Below the pieces are notes generated by a model that saw only the letters and a list, made by a program, of their open reading frames with translations, was not told the DNA's origin and made no database searches. This document shows, piece after piece, positions 49,540 to 60,176 of a stretch of DNA of 64,000 nucleotides. How positions within the stretch are numbered: the first letter of the stretch is position 1; each line of letters starts with the position of its first letter. Location: NCBI RefSeq assembly GCF_023053635.1, contig NC_086182.1, forward strand, positions 3,671,001-3,735,000, read 5' to 3'. The translations under genes were made by a program, and so were the position numbers. Source of the DNA: Elgaria multicarinata webbii (Eukaryota > Chordata > Lepidosauria > Squamata > Anguidae).

Positions 49540-50790
49540 AGAAGGGTCAGGGATCTGATCCCCAGCTCTGAGGTTGGAGTGCTGTCTCCGACTTCAGATC
49601 TGAGAATCCAAACTAGGTTCACAGGTGATCTTACTGCTCCAAGAATCCTGTCCACATCATTGGGTTGTACAAATTTAAAGTTTCCATAACAACAGGACAA
49701 GCAATTGCCAAGGATACACTCACTAGCACTGCACCAACTTTGGTATCCAACAGAATCAATTCAGGTTAATTTCATCCAATGAATTAGTCATAATAGCCAA
49801 GATGTAGCAGCCCTCAAATTACATCGAACAACTCTGCTGGATGGCGCTGCACAGGTACTTTGCTATCATCAGTTCCACAGAGTAAGCCGTAATGTTCTGT
49901 AGCCTGTACTCAGTCAGACTTGGCTTGAGTGCTCACCAACAATGTTCCAGTCATCTCTGCTGTTTCATTTCCCATGACAGCTACTCCCCAGAAAAATGAG
50001 AATAATCTGGCTCCATGATGCATGATAGAACACTTGGAGGTGATCAACTGCACAGTCTATTTCTCTATTCCAGAGATCAATCAGAGATTTAACAGAACTG
50101 CTTTCAGATGGAAAGAAAGGAAAATTCCCAGGAGCCAGCAGGAAACCATGCAGTAGCCTCCTAAGGCAGGGCCATTTCAAAGGCCCCCTCAGAAATTAAG
50201 AAATCCTAGTAAGCCTAAATTCTACCACCCGTGAAAAAAGAGCTATTTTAAGCTCCTGCACTCCAGATCAGCATTATCCCATGTCATACACAACATAAAA
50301 CAGTGTATGTCCAGCTGAATGAGTGGAAGACAACCTCAATGAAGGCCATGAGCCACTCTGGACAAGAGAGTCTCAATAAGAATGCGGTATTTTCCCAAAA
50401 CAATGCTTGGGGCCTCCCAACATGACCCTGAGACTACATTGGCTAGTTCAGCCAGGGAGACTGTTGTACACCAACTGAATCTCATTTCTGTCCCAGGAAT
50501 CCATCTGGAACTGGAAAACTCTTGGATGGGGCATTTGGTTAGGGGAACAGAATCACAATGTACCTCTGTGACTCTTCTCTCCTTCTTGCTCCCAGAGTCT
50601 GGTCTGTTGCTGCATGGACAGCCCTGGCTGGGAAAGACTCAAGCAAGCCACTTCGCCCAGCCAAGTCCCCATAATACATGCCAGGTTGGCAATGCTCATC
50701 CAAGATCAAGTTCCAGATGGCAGCTGTCTTCCCATTCAACCCGCCTAGCAGGACTTTTTCTCACCAGGAGACTGTCACCAGAGCAACCAG
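49540..50790 (-). mobile_element. L2-clade LINE, 5' half, diverged
   Basis: Minus-strand order matches the L2 at 31167: WNLILDE (about 50710, cf. HDLIVDE), then SLIDLWNREIDCAVDHL (about 50100-50050, cf. TLVDLWNAEMTRAVDRI), HPAELFDVI and GLLHLG (about 49840-49810, cf. RPAELFRVVQGLLHAG), then NFKFVQPNDVDRILGAV (about 49680, cf. DEFQLVQLEDVDKVLGQV). Part of the endonuclease is deleted. It is old and heavily broken. Confidence 0.7.
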
Positions 50791-50999
50791 GACCCCTTAA
50801 TTGAGAGATGGTTCTGAAGGCGGCAGCGGTGGACATAAAACACAATCAGACTCTTCTCCCAGCCATATTTCCCTCACCCTGCCTTCCTTTGCCACTCCCT
50901 TCCCCTGGGAAGTCCCAGCTGCTCTCTACTTCCTGATGACACACATGCATCCACTTCTTTCACAATACAGCAAACTTAATATACAGCGAGAGCCAGTGT

Positions 51000-51226
51000 G
51001 GTGTAGTGGCTAAAGTGTTGGACTGGGAGTCAGGAGATCCTGGGTTCTAGTCCCCACTCAGACATGGAAACCCACTGGGTGTCTTTGGGCCAGTCACAGA
51101 CTCTCAGCCCAGCCCACCTCACAGGGTTGTTGTTGTGAGGATAACATGGAGAGGAGGAGGATTATGTACGCCGCCTTGGGTTCCTTGGAGGAAAAAAGGT
51201 GGGATATAAATGCAATAAATAAGTTA
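51000..51226 (+). mobile_element. tRNA-derived SINE of MIR/CORE type with L2-like end
   Basis: The head 'gtgtagtggctaaagtgttg' and 'gggttctagtccccactcag' carry A-box- and B-box-like tRNA promoter elements. The middle, 'tcacagggttgttgttgtga' and 'ggataaca', resembles the conserved MIR core. The end, 'ggtgggatataaatgcaata', is L2-like, which suggests mobilisation by L2 machinery. The flanks TATACAG before and TTATACAG after may be a target duplication. Confidence 0.75.
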
Positions 51227-52364
51227 TACAGAACAGCAATCTAATAATATCGTATTTCCAGACTGGGAAATAGCCTTCCAATTGCTCTATAAGGAGCATC
51301 CTCCATCTCTCCCAAAACCCAGGAAGCCCCGGTCTCACCCTGCATCTTGTAATACAGAATATGCCACCCATTGCCCCACCCTTTAATGACCATTAGGGCC
51401 ACGTTTTCAGATGACCTGGCCAGGGGGGTGGGCAAAGCTCTTTGAGCTACTTTGGTACAGTGGAACATGTAATCAATAGGTCTGGGAGCATTGCTTGATG
51501 GGAATTGTAGTATGATAGAGGAAGTAGGAAGAACTGGAAATAGGAAGAATGAGAATTGCATGGTCCTAGATAAGCAAAGTGCCTTTTATGTCCCATCCCC
51601 CCCAAATTCTGTTTTATGAGGTAGGCATCTAGGATACATTTCCACACCAATTTCAGCCACATACATTAAGATGTAAATGGAAGGCATTTGGATCGAGAGC
51701 ACTTTGGGAATCTCTGGTTTGGTTAAGCTCCACTGAAGTCGTATCTGATTTTATATTTTGCATATGTAAGGCCACATTTCTACACAAAATGGCACAGGTT
51801 TCAACCATATACCTTATGAGATCATTCAGGCTATGCACACTTATCTGGAAATATGTTTCATTAAACAGTGAGACTTCTGAGTAAACATATGCACTGTCAG
51901 AGTCTGAAAACACTCCAAGTTGCTTAAGAAGACTCAAATTTCTTGAATACACATACAAAAGCCTAGCTCTTACAATGGTCAAAAATTCCAGGATGTTAAA
52001 GGGCAGTGTGTCCTGCCCGTGATGTTCTGTTGTGTCACAACGGGCTTGGTATGCATGGAAAGGTGTCAAAAGTGTGCTGAGGAATGTGTGGTCTTTCAGA
52101 AGTACCGCTATCAGAATCAGGGTGGTGAAAGAAAGGCTCTCCCAGTCGTGGGACGGTCACGCTGATGTGTTTTCGAGAGGAGGCCAAAACCAAGAGGTTG
52201 TGAAGAGCGGCTCCGTCCCCTCCCCTTTCAAGGCATTCCCCACCACCAACGCACCACCGGGAATTCTCATCTGCACAGAAGCAGCAGGTGCTGATAGGCA
52301 TTAAGAGCATAAAAGTTCCTTGCTGATCAGCCCAATAGGCCAACACTGGCCAAGCCAGACAAGC

Positions 52365-52428
52365 GTTTTGTGAACCGCCCAGAGAGCTTCGGCTATTGGG
52401 CAGTATAAAAATAAAATAAAAAAATAAG
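52365..52428 (+). repeat. L2-type LINE 3' tail
   Basis: 'gtgaaccgcccagagagctt', 'cggctattgggcagtataaa', then an AATAAAATAAAA tail. Plus orientation, truncated. Confidence 0.75.
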
Positions 52429-52529
52429 CCCACAGACCAGGCACGGAAACGGCAGCCTTTCGCTGCTGGGTGTCCACAGCATCTGGTACAGCGGCTGGGA
52501 GCTTCTGCAGCTGCCATAGACCAAGGGGG

Positions 52530-52643
52530 GGGATCTACACTACTGCTTTAAAGCGCTTTATAACAGTTTTGACAACTGTTGGGGCCCAGGACACACTGCA
52601 TATACAGTTTTCAAAATGCTTTAAAAGCAATAGTGTAGATCCC
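52530..52643. mobile_element. Palindromic MITE ('ggatctacac' family)
   Basis: The left end 'gggatctacactactgcttt' and right end 'aaagcaatagtgtagatccc' are complementary with one or two mismatches. The inner arms 'aaagcgctttataacagttt' and 'aactgtatatgcag'-like sequence pair loosely. It is non-coding and about 114 bp. Confidence 0.7.
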
Positions 52644-52802
52644 ACCCACCCCCAGCTCAGCCAGCCAGCATGGTGGATCCACCCTGCCTGGCACCAGGTG
52701 GCTCTCCATCCAGGAGCCCTGCAGCAGCCCTCACCTGGAGACCTGAGGGCAGGGATCCATTTATGTATATTTATTTACAGTATTTATATACAGCTCCCTA
52801 TT

Positions 52803-52920
52803 CGGGGATGGGGAACGTTTGCCCCCCCCCACCCTCCCATGTTGGTGGACAGCTCCCATCATCCCTCTGCTGGCTGGGGCTGATGGGAGTTGCAGTCCAG
52901 CAACATGGGGTGGGGGGGAG
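52803..52920. mobile_element. hAT-type MITE next to the GFPT1 island
   Basis: 'ggggatggggaacgtttgcc', 'acagctcccatcatccctct' and the complementary 'ctgatgggagttgcagtcca', 'gcaacatggggtggggggga' are the family layout with C/G-run ends. It lies at the edge of the CpG island. Confidence 0.65.
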
Positions 52921-52929
52921 GCACACAAT

Positions 52930-53740
52930 TCGCCCCCCAGGCAACGAGGCCTCCCCACCCTCGCCCCCGACGGTTGTCCCCAGCGCTCAGAGGGAGGCCG
53001 CCGCCGCCGCCCTTCAGCCTGGCGGAGCGGCGAAGGCCGCCGCCCCGAGCTTGGTCTGCCTGCGCGACAGAGCCGCCTCGGGTCAGGGCGCCAAGGGGCT
53101 GAAGGGGGCGACGGGCGGACTCGGCCGCCTCGCTGCCCCTCCTCAGGCGGATGCGGATCCTGCTGCCACGTCCCAAGTGCCACGGTAGCCCTCCGGCCGG
53201 GAGGCGGGTCCGGGACCGGCCGAGGCGAGGGGCGAGGCGGAGCCAACTGCGCTAGGCCAAGCCGGGCTGGCCGAGCGAGCGAGCGAGCGAGCGAGGCCCA
53301 ATGGCGGGCCAGGCAGGGAGCCTGCGCCCCTCGCCCGCGCTCCGCCCCCGCCGCCACCTCCCTGCGGGGAGGAGCCGCGCCGCCGCCGCCGCCGCGCGAG
53401 TCCCGTCCGGCCCCTGAGCGAGCCAGTAACCCGCGCCCGCCTGCCCGCCTGCCTCGCTACCCCGCTCGGTCCCCGCAGGCGCCACCATGTGCGGTGAGGG
53501 ATGGAGCCGCCGCCGCCGCCGCCTCGGCAGGGATGAGGAGAAGGCGGTTGTGGCGGTTCACGAGGGGAGGCAGGGAGGCAGGGAGGAGGCGCTGCCAGGG
53601 GCTGAGGGGGAATAGGTTCGGGGGCTGCCCTTGGGGGGCGGAACCCGGGCGGTGCTGTGGGCTTCCTGAGGGGCCAAATTCACGAGGGGGCTCCCGTGGG
53701 GAGGGTGGTGGTGGTGCGCGCGCGCGCGTGTTTGGATGAA
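52930..53740 (+). promoter_or_regulatory. GFPT1: GFPT1 CpG-island promoter
   Basis: GC and CpG density are very high, with GCC/CGG runs and a (GAGC)n tract (53274-53297). No TATA box is visible. The 5' UTR would end in a strong Kozak context, GCCACC, before ATG at 53487. Long ORFs on both strands (for example 52819-53739 +) are compositional artefacts of stop-poor GC-rich DNA. Confidence 0.8.
53487..53493 (+). CDS. GFPT1: GFPT1 exon 1 coding part (ATG TGC G)
   Basis: GCCACCATGTGCG is followed directly by the donor GTGAGG at 53494. GFPT1 encodes glutamine-fructose-6-phosphate transaminase, the first and rate-limiting enzyme of the hexosamine pathway. The protein starts MCGIFAYLNY, where Cys2 becomes the N-terminal catalytic nucleophile after Met removal. 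This exon supplies Met, the catalytic Cys and one base of Gly. The match is tiny, but the CpG island, perfect Kozak, correct split of the MCG codons and position after NFU1 together make it convincing. GFPT2 begins the same way, so synteny decides. Exon 2 is not in the window. Confidence 0.85.
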
Positions 53741-53759
53741 CTAAATTGATTTCGGGAGC

Positions 53760-54060
53760 TTTATTTATTTATTTATTTATAGCATTTATATGCCGCTCCA
53801 CATCTAAACAGGTTTCAGAGCGGTGAACAATAAAAGATAAAAAGAATAAAACACAACCTTAAAGGTGTTTTAAAAAATAATAATAATCAGGATGGCATTA
53901 AAATACGGGGCCGATCAATTGGGGGAGGCTTGTTGAAATCAGAAACGTCTTCAGCATGCGCTTGAAACAAAACTAGGTTGGTTCCTGCCTGACCTCCAGT
54001 GGAAGGGAGTTCCAGAGCCAGGGAGCCCATTTGGTGGGTGCAGAACCACCGAATTCGTTT
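53760..54060 (-). repeat. L2-type LINE 3' region
   Basis: A TTTATTTATTTATTTA tract with 'agcatttatatgccgctcca' begins it. Further right, 'gacctccagtggaagggagt' with 'tccagagccagggagcccat' is a block that often accompanies this tail. Minus orientation. Confidence 0.5.
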
Positions 54061-54714
54061 CTGTTAAGATGGCTGGCCTGTTTAAAAACAATGCCTCAGG
54101 CTGTTTGAGCATGTGCAGAGTTCCCTTGAATGGGTGAAAAAATGTAGATATGATGTGTGTGTGTTGCTTTTTCTTTTTTTGGTCTTGTACTTACTTCCTA
54201 CAGGCACAGGATTATCTGATGTTTGCCTCCCTCCTCATAGAGGCTTTGTTGAGAACTGGGGACTTGCTCATGTCTCTGCATTACTAGTGCTTCTTCTCTG
54301 AGCATGTGTAGACTGCCTTTCCTTTCAGACAGGAGTAATTCTTTCAAAATTGAATATAAGGGGAAGGTGCATTTGAGCACATGCAGAGTGCTTTTACAAA
54401 GGATATCATCAGTTTCTTTAAACCTTGTGTGTGTGTGTAAATATAAATAGAAAAGGTAAGCCAGGGAAGTAATGAAAACACCTGGCACCTGTTCTGGCTG
54501 CTGGTTAATGATGAAATTCTGTCTGGCCAGTGAAATTCTGGCTAATTAACAAATCCAACAATTCCTGGGATGACTGAGTCAGAATGCAGGCAGAATCCTG
54601 CTTGTTTTGGGGGAGCTGCGAAATATTGTGAGGGAACAAGGGATGAAGAGGAGAATATTTTTTTTTTCCCCTGCAAGAAATGCCCCCCGCAAGGTTAATA
54701 AAAATCAAATACAA

Positions 54715-55270
54715 TTGTTGTTGCTGTATTTATATAGTACCATTAGTGTGTGCAGCACTTTAGAGTAGGGTGCTGAGCCTCAGGTTTGCAGGGCAAATCT
54801 GCCCCCAAACTGGCCCTCCTGGATCCGCAGCTTAAACACCGGCCTTTCCCCTGAACACTAGTCATTTGGTGGGTGGTGGTGGTTGTTTTTAGCTTTTGCA
54901 CAGTTTTCTTCGTATTCCAAAAGTTTGAAATGCCCTCTCCTAAGGCATAGTGAGTGACTGGCAGTAAGAGCTTTAAGCTGAAACATGCTGGCATTTTTGG
55001 GGCCCACTCTTTTTGCCTTCAGCCCTCCAGAGCTTCTGCGGAGTTGAACTCAGCCCTCAGACTAAAAGAGGTTTGGCACCCTTGGTTTAGAGAGTAACAT
55101 GGTAAGCACAAGGCAAGTCCCTGCCCTGAAGAGCTTGCAACCTATATTCTATGTGGGCGCTAAAGTAAGGGAGGTAATTGTCTGAGGGACCAGGGCAGAT
55201 GAAGCTTGTGTGGAGACAGGTGTGAGGCCAGACACAAGAGGTGCTATTGGGAAAGCTGGTCTAGATCACA
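54715..55270 (-). repeat. Dispersed repeat with 'tatttatatagcaccat' end, split by a MITE
   Basis: The left part, 'tgctgtatttatatagtacc', is the reverse complement of the short tail at 60830-60890 ('tggtgctatataaataaata'). The right part resumes at 55086 ('agcacaaggcaagtccctgc', 'cctgaagagcttgcaaccta'). The 320 bp between them are the MITE described next. Confidence 0.5.
54766..55085. mobile_element. hAT-type MITE inside a dispersed repeat
   Basis: The ends 'agggtgctgagcctcaggtt' and 'gaggtttggcacccttgg' are partly complementary (AGGGTGC/GCACCCT). The direct repeat TTTAGAG flanks it (54759-54765 and 55086-55092), which fits a 7-8 bp duplication. It is non-coding. Confidence 0.65.
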
Positions 55271-56069
55271 GAAAGGTGTGGACAGACAAGAATATATAAT
55301 TTTTTCACATTTGCAGTAAGACTCAGGGGTGGATGAAATTATGATAAACTGGGGGGGAAATCAGTATGTTAAGTTGTTTAAAAATATAATTGAGAAGAAT
55401 GTGTAGTGATAATGACACTGTGTGTGAAATGGAAGAGTGCAGTGGTGAGTGTGTTTGTGAGAAAAGGGCGGGTATAAAAGCGGTTTTGTTCTGTCCAGGT
55501 GTTTCTCCACTCAGGGTTTAATGCCATCTGCCTTTCTGACCTCTTGTGGTGATGCTTGGCTTTGCTCGGAGGAGGTAGTGTTTAGAGGATGGAAGAGGTG
55601 CTGCCATTTCCTTGGCTGTCTGACTCTTTACACGATGTTTTATTTTCATCCTAATATAAAGCATATACTATGGAATAGTTCAGAAAATTGTAATACTTAA
55701 TTTAAATCCAGTCATTCTACTCCACCAAATTTCTATGGCAAACCACAAATGTCTGCTTTGAAAAGGAGGCTCCCCACCCACACCTGAATTTCAATGCCAT
55801 ATGCAGCCCCCTGGCCCCTGGAAGTTGCGGAAACCAGGAGATGGGGAGTTGAAAAGGGAAAGAAGCTCCATTAGCTATGTGAAAGGCAGCATCACAATAA
55901 TCCAGAATTCTAATCTGTGACATGTGAACCAGGAAATCTAGAGAGATAAACCAGATTTTCCAGTTCACCTGTCCTGATAAACAAACCATGGACAGGAGGT
56001 TTGTGTTTCCTTGAGCAGCTTCTGCTTGCAGGCTTATTGTGCCATGTGAAAGCAGCCAGTAACAGCAAT

Positions 56070-56395
56070 TCATGGGTCATTTAATGAATTGTCGAGGCTG
56101 CGCAGGAGCGAAGGTGCGCACTGCCTCCCACCCACTCACCACTTTTGCTTTGCCTCTTGTTTCTCAGACAACCCAGGAACAGGTCATTCCTGGGTTGTTT
56201 GATGCGACATCTGAACCCCAGTCTCTTGAGTTGTTGAGGAACAGGCAATCTAGAGTTGTAACCCAACAACAAACTATGGGTTGTTGGAAAAGCCAGATGC
56301 AAAGCAGAAGCAGCAAGTGCATGGGAGACGGTGCACATGCTCATTCCTGAAGTGCCCCAACAACCCATGGTTTAAATATGACATGGGTTGACATT
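56070..56395. repeat. Imperfect palindromic repeat block
   Basis: 'attcatgggtcatttaatga' on the left and 'acaacccatggtttaaatat' on the right are loosely complementary. 'caacccaggaacaggtcatt' with 'cctgggttgtttgatgcgac' forms an inner hairpin. It is probably an old MITE; no target duplication was seen. Confidence 0.4.
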
Positions 56396-56514
56396 ACATG
56401 TTTTTAGTATGTTTTTAGGAAGTTTTAACAATGTATACTGTGTTTTGATTAATATTTTATGTATTTTATAGTTGTTGTTCCCCACCTCAATCAGGATGGA
56501 GAGGCACATTAGAA

Positions 56515-56516
56515 CT

Positions 56517-56552
<36 letters not shown>

Positions 56553-56554
56553 CA
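56515..56554 (+). repeat. (ATG)n microsatellite after a LINE-type tail
   Basis: About 13 ATG units follow 'ttgttccccacctcaatcag' and 'agaggcacatt', a retroposon end related to the one at 62185-62225. The microsatellite probably grew from the retroposon tail. Confidence 0.85.
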
Positions 56555-56584
56555 AACTGGGCCTTAGGCAGTTTCCTTATCCCA

Positions 56585-56745
56585 AGCCAGAGCTTCCATC
56601 TGACTGAGTGTTGTTCTGCACTGGCTGGCAGTGGGTCATCAGGGCTTGGACAGCTGTCTTTCCCAGCCCTAACTAGAGATGCTGGAGATGCTTAGACCTT
56701 CTGCATGCAAAGCATGTGGTGTGTCACTGAGCGATGGATGTTCCC
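56585..56745 (-). mobile_element. tRNA-derived SINE
   Basis: 'gttctgcactggctggcag', 'gctgtctttcccagccctaa', 'ctagagatgctggagatgct' and 'accttctgcatgcaaagcat' followed by a degraded 'cactgagcgatgg' match the SINE at 215-490 on the minus strand. Confidence 0.55.
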
Positions 56746-57702
56746 CAGATGTTAGCTATTCCTTCAGCTTCTTTAGAATTTCTCTTCTTCAAATGTTGAT
56801 GTAATCGAGTTTTTATCTGGAGCACATTTGTATCCTGTTTGAAAGATTTCTATTGAAGAGCATGTTGAGGAAGAGCTGCAGTCACGGGTTGCTCATATGT
56901 AATTAATGCTATGTAGATTTGTCTCAGAAAATGGAAAGTGGGACAATTCTAAGAATAGAAGAAGCAATTGATGCTATAAATAGTTTGCTGTGAGTACAGT
57001 GCAACTGTGACTTCTTCCACATTTAATCTTTGGTTGCTTGTGACTGACATTCTATGTCAGTCAAATACAAACACATCCTTTTAAATATATCTGAATGAAG
57101 CTTGGATGTTTTGCACTGGAAGGAGAGAGCAGTATTTTGAGCCTCCAGGGATGGAGGCTTATGAGGATACCCTTTCTGTGACTCCTCTTTATTAAGGGCA
57201 TTATTTCTTTTAGGTGGTTGAGACTATAGGGCCCAATACTCCCTATGGCTTTATTCTTACCTTCACATTTCTATATCTAGGCTGCTTGTCATTGATGGAC
57301 AGCTTTTCAGCTGAGTAAAGATAATTTGTCTGTTGTTAACAATAGCCAAAGTAGAGAACAGATTATTGCATTCTATGCCTGTCCTCTTCCAAAGACCAGG
57401 ATACACCAGCCAAACCACGTGAACCGCTGTGTGCTGGATTTCTAGTTCAATGTGTAGATACTCTTCACCAGTTTAAACTCACCTGAAAGGTAAAAATGGG
57501 AGCAAAGATTACAAGATCACTTCCTATTAATAATTAAGCCCGGGCAACATCATAACTGGAATAATTCAAGGCTCTCAGCAGAATGAATTGGGAGGAGGGT
57601 TGCACACAGGACTGAGAGGAAATTCCAAGCGTTGGCTTAGTGGTTAAAGTGAGATGCCCGAACTAATTGAACAAATTCTTCCTGTTCAATAGAAATGAGA
57701 AA

Positions 57703-57821
57703 AACAGTTAGCTCTTTGCAATGGGTCACTTGTTCTGATTTTAAATCTATACCTAAACATTTGTGACCTACTTTGCTGCAAAATACTTCATCAAGTGACC
57801 CATTGCGAAGAGCCAACTGTT
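57703..57821. repeat. Inverted repeat, 30-bp arms (MITE-like)
   Basis: The left arm 57703-57732 starts 'aacagttagctctttgcaat'. The right arm 57792-57821 is its reverse complement with two mismatches in 30. The spacer is 59 bp. It has the look of a small foldback element. No target duplication is obvious. Confidence 0.75.
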
Positions 57822-58441
57822 CTTAAGAGTTAAAGCAAACACTGTTCATTTCTGACTTTTAGTTTGGTCTAAGTGTAGAAGTTGGTACTCCTTTTAACAT
57901 CTGCACTGAAATGAATTCTTTCTGGTTTTGCTCTTATTTATTGATTTGATTTTTATCCTGACCTTCAGCATAACTGCTCTCAGGGCAGCTAACAAATCGA
58001 AAGTCCTCTTCCATCCCTCACCGCTTAACCCCCAAATGCAGTATGGGACTTGCTTTTAGTTTTTTGTGTCATCTTCTCTCTTTCTTATGCCATCCCCCGC
58101 CCCTACTTTCTCCTGAGCTTTTTGGCACCCTCTTTTTCTGCTTTATTTATTCTTCTTTTCTTACAACAAGGTTAAACATCTGGACCAATCCAGTTTAGGT
58201 TGGGACACAATCTAATTTTTGGTCTTTACTTAGATCAATGCTTTATACCCAATACAATTACTAAATGGCAATTTCATTGGTGTCTAGAAGTGCTAAAGTG
58301 TCTCGATATATTAGTGCCTAGAGAATATTTCTCACATATTTAAACTGATTATAGCACATGACTGGTGAAAATATCTCTTGACTTGGAAAGGTGGGCATCA
58401 CTTAATTTATGTAGTTGGAGTAAGGTTTAAGGTATTTAAGA

Positions 58442-58598
58442 TACCGTATTTCTTCGATTGTAAGACGCCATCGATTGTAAGACGCACCACCAACAGAAAA
58501 AAAACCCTAAGACACACCCGCGATTCTAAGACGCACCCCATTTTTAGAGATGTTTATATGGGGGAAAAAGTGCGTCTTAGAATCGAAGAAATAGGGTA
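58442..58598. mobile_element. Short inverted-repeat MITE ('taagacgc' family)
   Basis: The ends 'taccgtatttcttcgattgt' and the complement of 'tagaatcgaagaaatagggt' match over 25 bp with two mismatches. Inside there are repeated 'gattgtaagacgc' and 'gattctaagacgcac' words. About 157 bp, non-coding. Confidence 0.75.
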
Positions 58599-59379
58599 AA
58601 TGTTTTGCCACAGGTAATTTAAGTACTACTTAATATTGTTTTATGCAGTATTTTGGAAGTTTATTGTGGGTGGGTGTCTCCTCCCCATTTTTTTGCTTAA
58701 GAGGATGCACTTCTCGATTTTCCAGGTCTTAATTTATATCATAAGGTGCATTATGTATTGTTTTGGAGTCAACTTATTTGGCCCTTCATGCTGGCTGGCT
58801 GGCGTTAGGATCTAGGTTTATTAAAAAGAAAGGAATGGCTCCATTAACAATTTTAGCAACTAGAGAGACTTGGTGTAGTGGGTTCAGACAATACGATAAC
58901 CAATGGTAGTTTAAATAGTTGAAGGTGGGTTATCATGTTGTGTGGAGGGAGCTTTTTAACTAACAGTTGGTTATTTGGCTGAAATAACCAATGCAAATAG
59001 TCAACGCTGTGCAGAGTTGGCTATTTGAACCACTACTGGTTATTGTGCTGTCTGGAGGGCACCGTTGGTTATTTCCTTGGCCACAGTTGCAAGGCAAGAA
59101 TGGTCAAAATGGTGGCTGCCACTCTAGTCCAGCTGGCAGGATAGATTTTTGGCAGCAATGGCTGATGGTATACTAGTGGGAGGACTGAGGGGGGAGAGAA
59201 GGCGGGGGATGAGTGAGTCAACTCAGCATGGACTATTAGTCAACTCAGTGCTGATCCTAATCCACACCACAATTAATTATTATCGTGTTGTGTGGGGAGT
59301 ACACCCTAGATAAACAACAGTTGAATATCGAGTTATCTGAATGCATGTTTTATCAGATGTAATTTAATCCCTATTCTCA

Positions 59380-59481
59380 TGCTAAATGAACTCTATGGTT
59401 GGGTTATCCGAACACTCTCTATGGGAGAATCTAGTCTTGGAAACAGAGAGGCAGCCTTTTATGTGGAAGGATTGGGTTGGA

Positions 59482-59520
<39 letters not shown>

Positions 59521-60130
59521 TTCATATTTATTTGTATCCCGCCTTTTGCCCAATACTGGGCCTCAAGGCAGTCTTACAAAGTTTAAAACATACATTTTAA
59601 AACATAGGAAAAGAAATGTAAAAATAAAATTAAAAAAACCCCAAACCTTTAGATCAGTTAATGGGATTGTATGATGGATGGTTTTTTTTACCATTTTCAG
59701 TATTGTGGCTTAGAGATCACTTGCCGTCTAGTGCTTCAGCATATATACCGCTTCAGCATTTGTTGAAGCCTATATATGGGCCATCAGTGTTGAGTTATTC
59801 AGAACTTTCTGTACTGTTGGAGGAATGAATTGGTTCTTTACAAAAAGTTAAGACTAAAATAGCTGCTTATAAATGTCTTTTGGAATGTAGTAAAGTAGAT
59901 GTTCAGAATGTCAGGGAGGAATGGAATAAGGAGTTGGAATGCTCTATACAGCCTAATCAATGGAAAGTTGCCCTAGTTTCCATATGTACCATTTCTACAA
60001 ATTTTAAATTGAGGATGGTTCAACAAAAAATGATGCTTTGTGTATATTGGTCACCAAGAAACTGGCTAACTCAACCAGATGCTGGCAAAATAATTCAGAC
60101 TGTGCCACTTTTGAGGCATATAATGTAAGG
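59380..60130 (+). mobile_element. L1-clade LINE ORF2 carboxyl fragment, interrupted
   Basis: The plus strand reads PFMWKDWVG (about 59452-59478). After an L2-type tail (59481-59640) it continues with SSAYIPLQHLLKPIYG-like codons broken by frameshifts, then VREEWNKELECSIQPNQWK and QKMMLCVYWSPRNWLTQPD (59880-60128). The order PFxWxxWV, a QxxHLL block and W...EL...W...YW.P is that of the L1 ORF2 tail. Its similarity to the young L1 at 33821 is distant, so it is an older lineage. Confidence 0.55.
59481..59640 (-). repeat. (ATT)n microsatellite and L2-type tail
   Basis: About 40 bp of ATT units lead into 'tgtatcccgccttttgccca' and 'atactgggcctcaaggcagt'. This is the reverse complement of the L2 end at 46400-46450. 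Minus-orientation insertion in an L1 fragment. Confidence 0.8.
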
Positions 60131-60176
60131 CATATCCCTTAGGAAAGCTAATGAAGAGGAAACTCTCTGGAAAAGA

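Larger units (their letters stand above)
44641..52929. other. NFU1-GFPT1 intergenic region
   Basis: No host exon was recognised. It holds L2 fragments in both orientations (45250-46460, 47960-48480, 49540-50790), CR1 3' ends (46046-46132 and 46736-47190), an L1 fragment (47200-47955), a MIR-like SINE (51000-51226), an L2-type tail (52365-52428) and MITEs (52530-52643 and 52803-52920). The stretches 44641-45240, 48485-49530 and 51230-52360 show nothing I can identify. Confidence 0.7.

Noticed and set aside
52819-53739. 306-codon open frame in the GFPT1 island
   Set aside because: It is stop-free only because the DNA is extremely GC-rich. It is Pro/Arg/Ala-rich and low in complexity, and it crosses a MITE and the true GFPT1 start. 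Equally long frames exist on the other strand.
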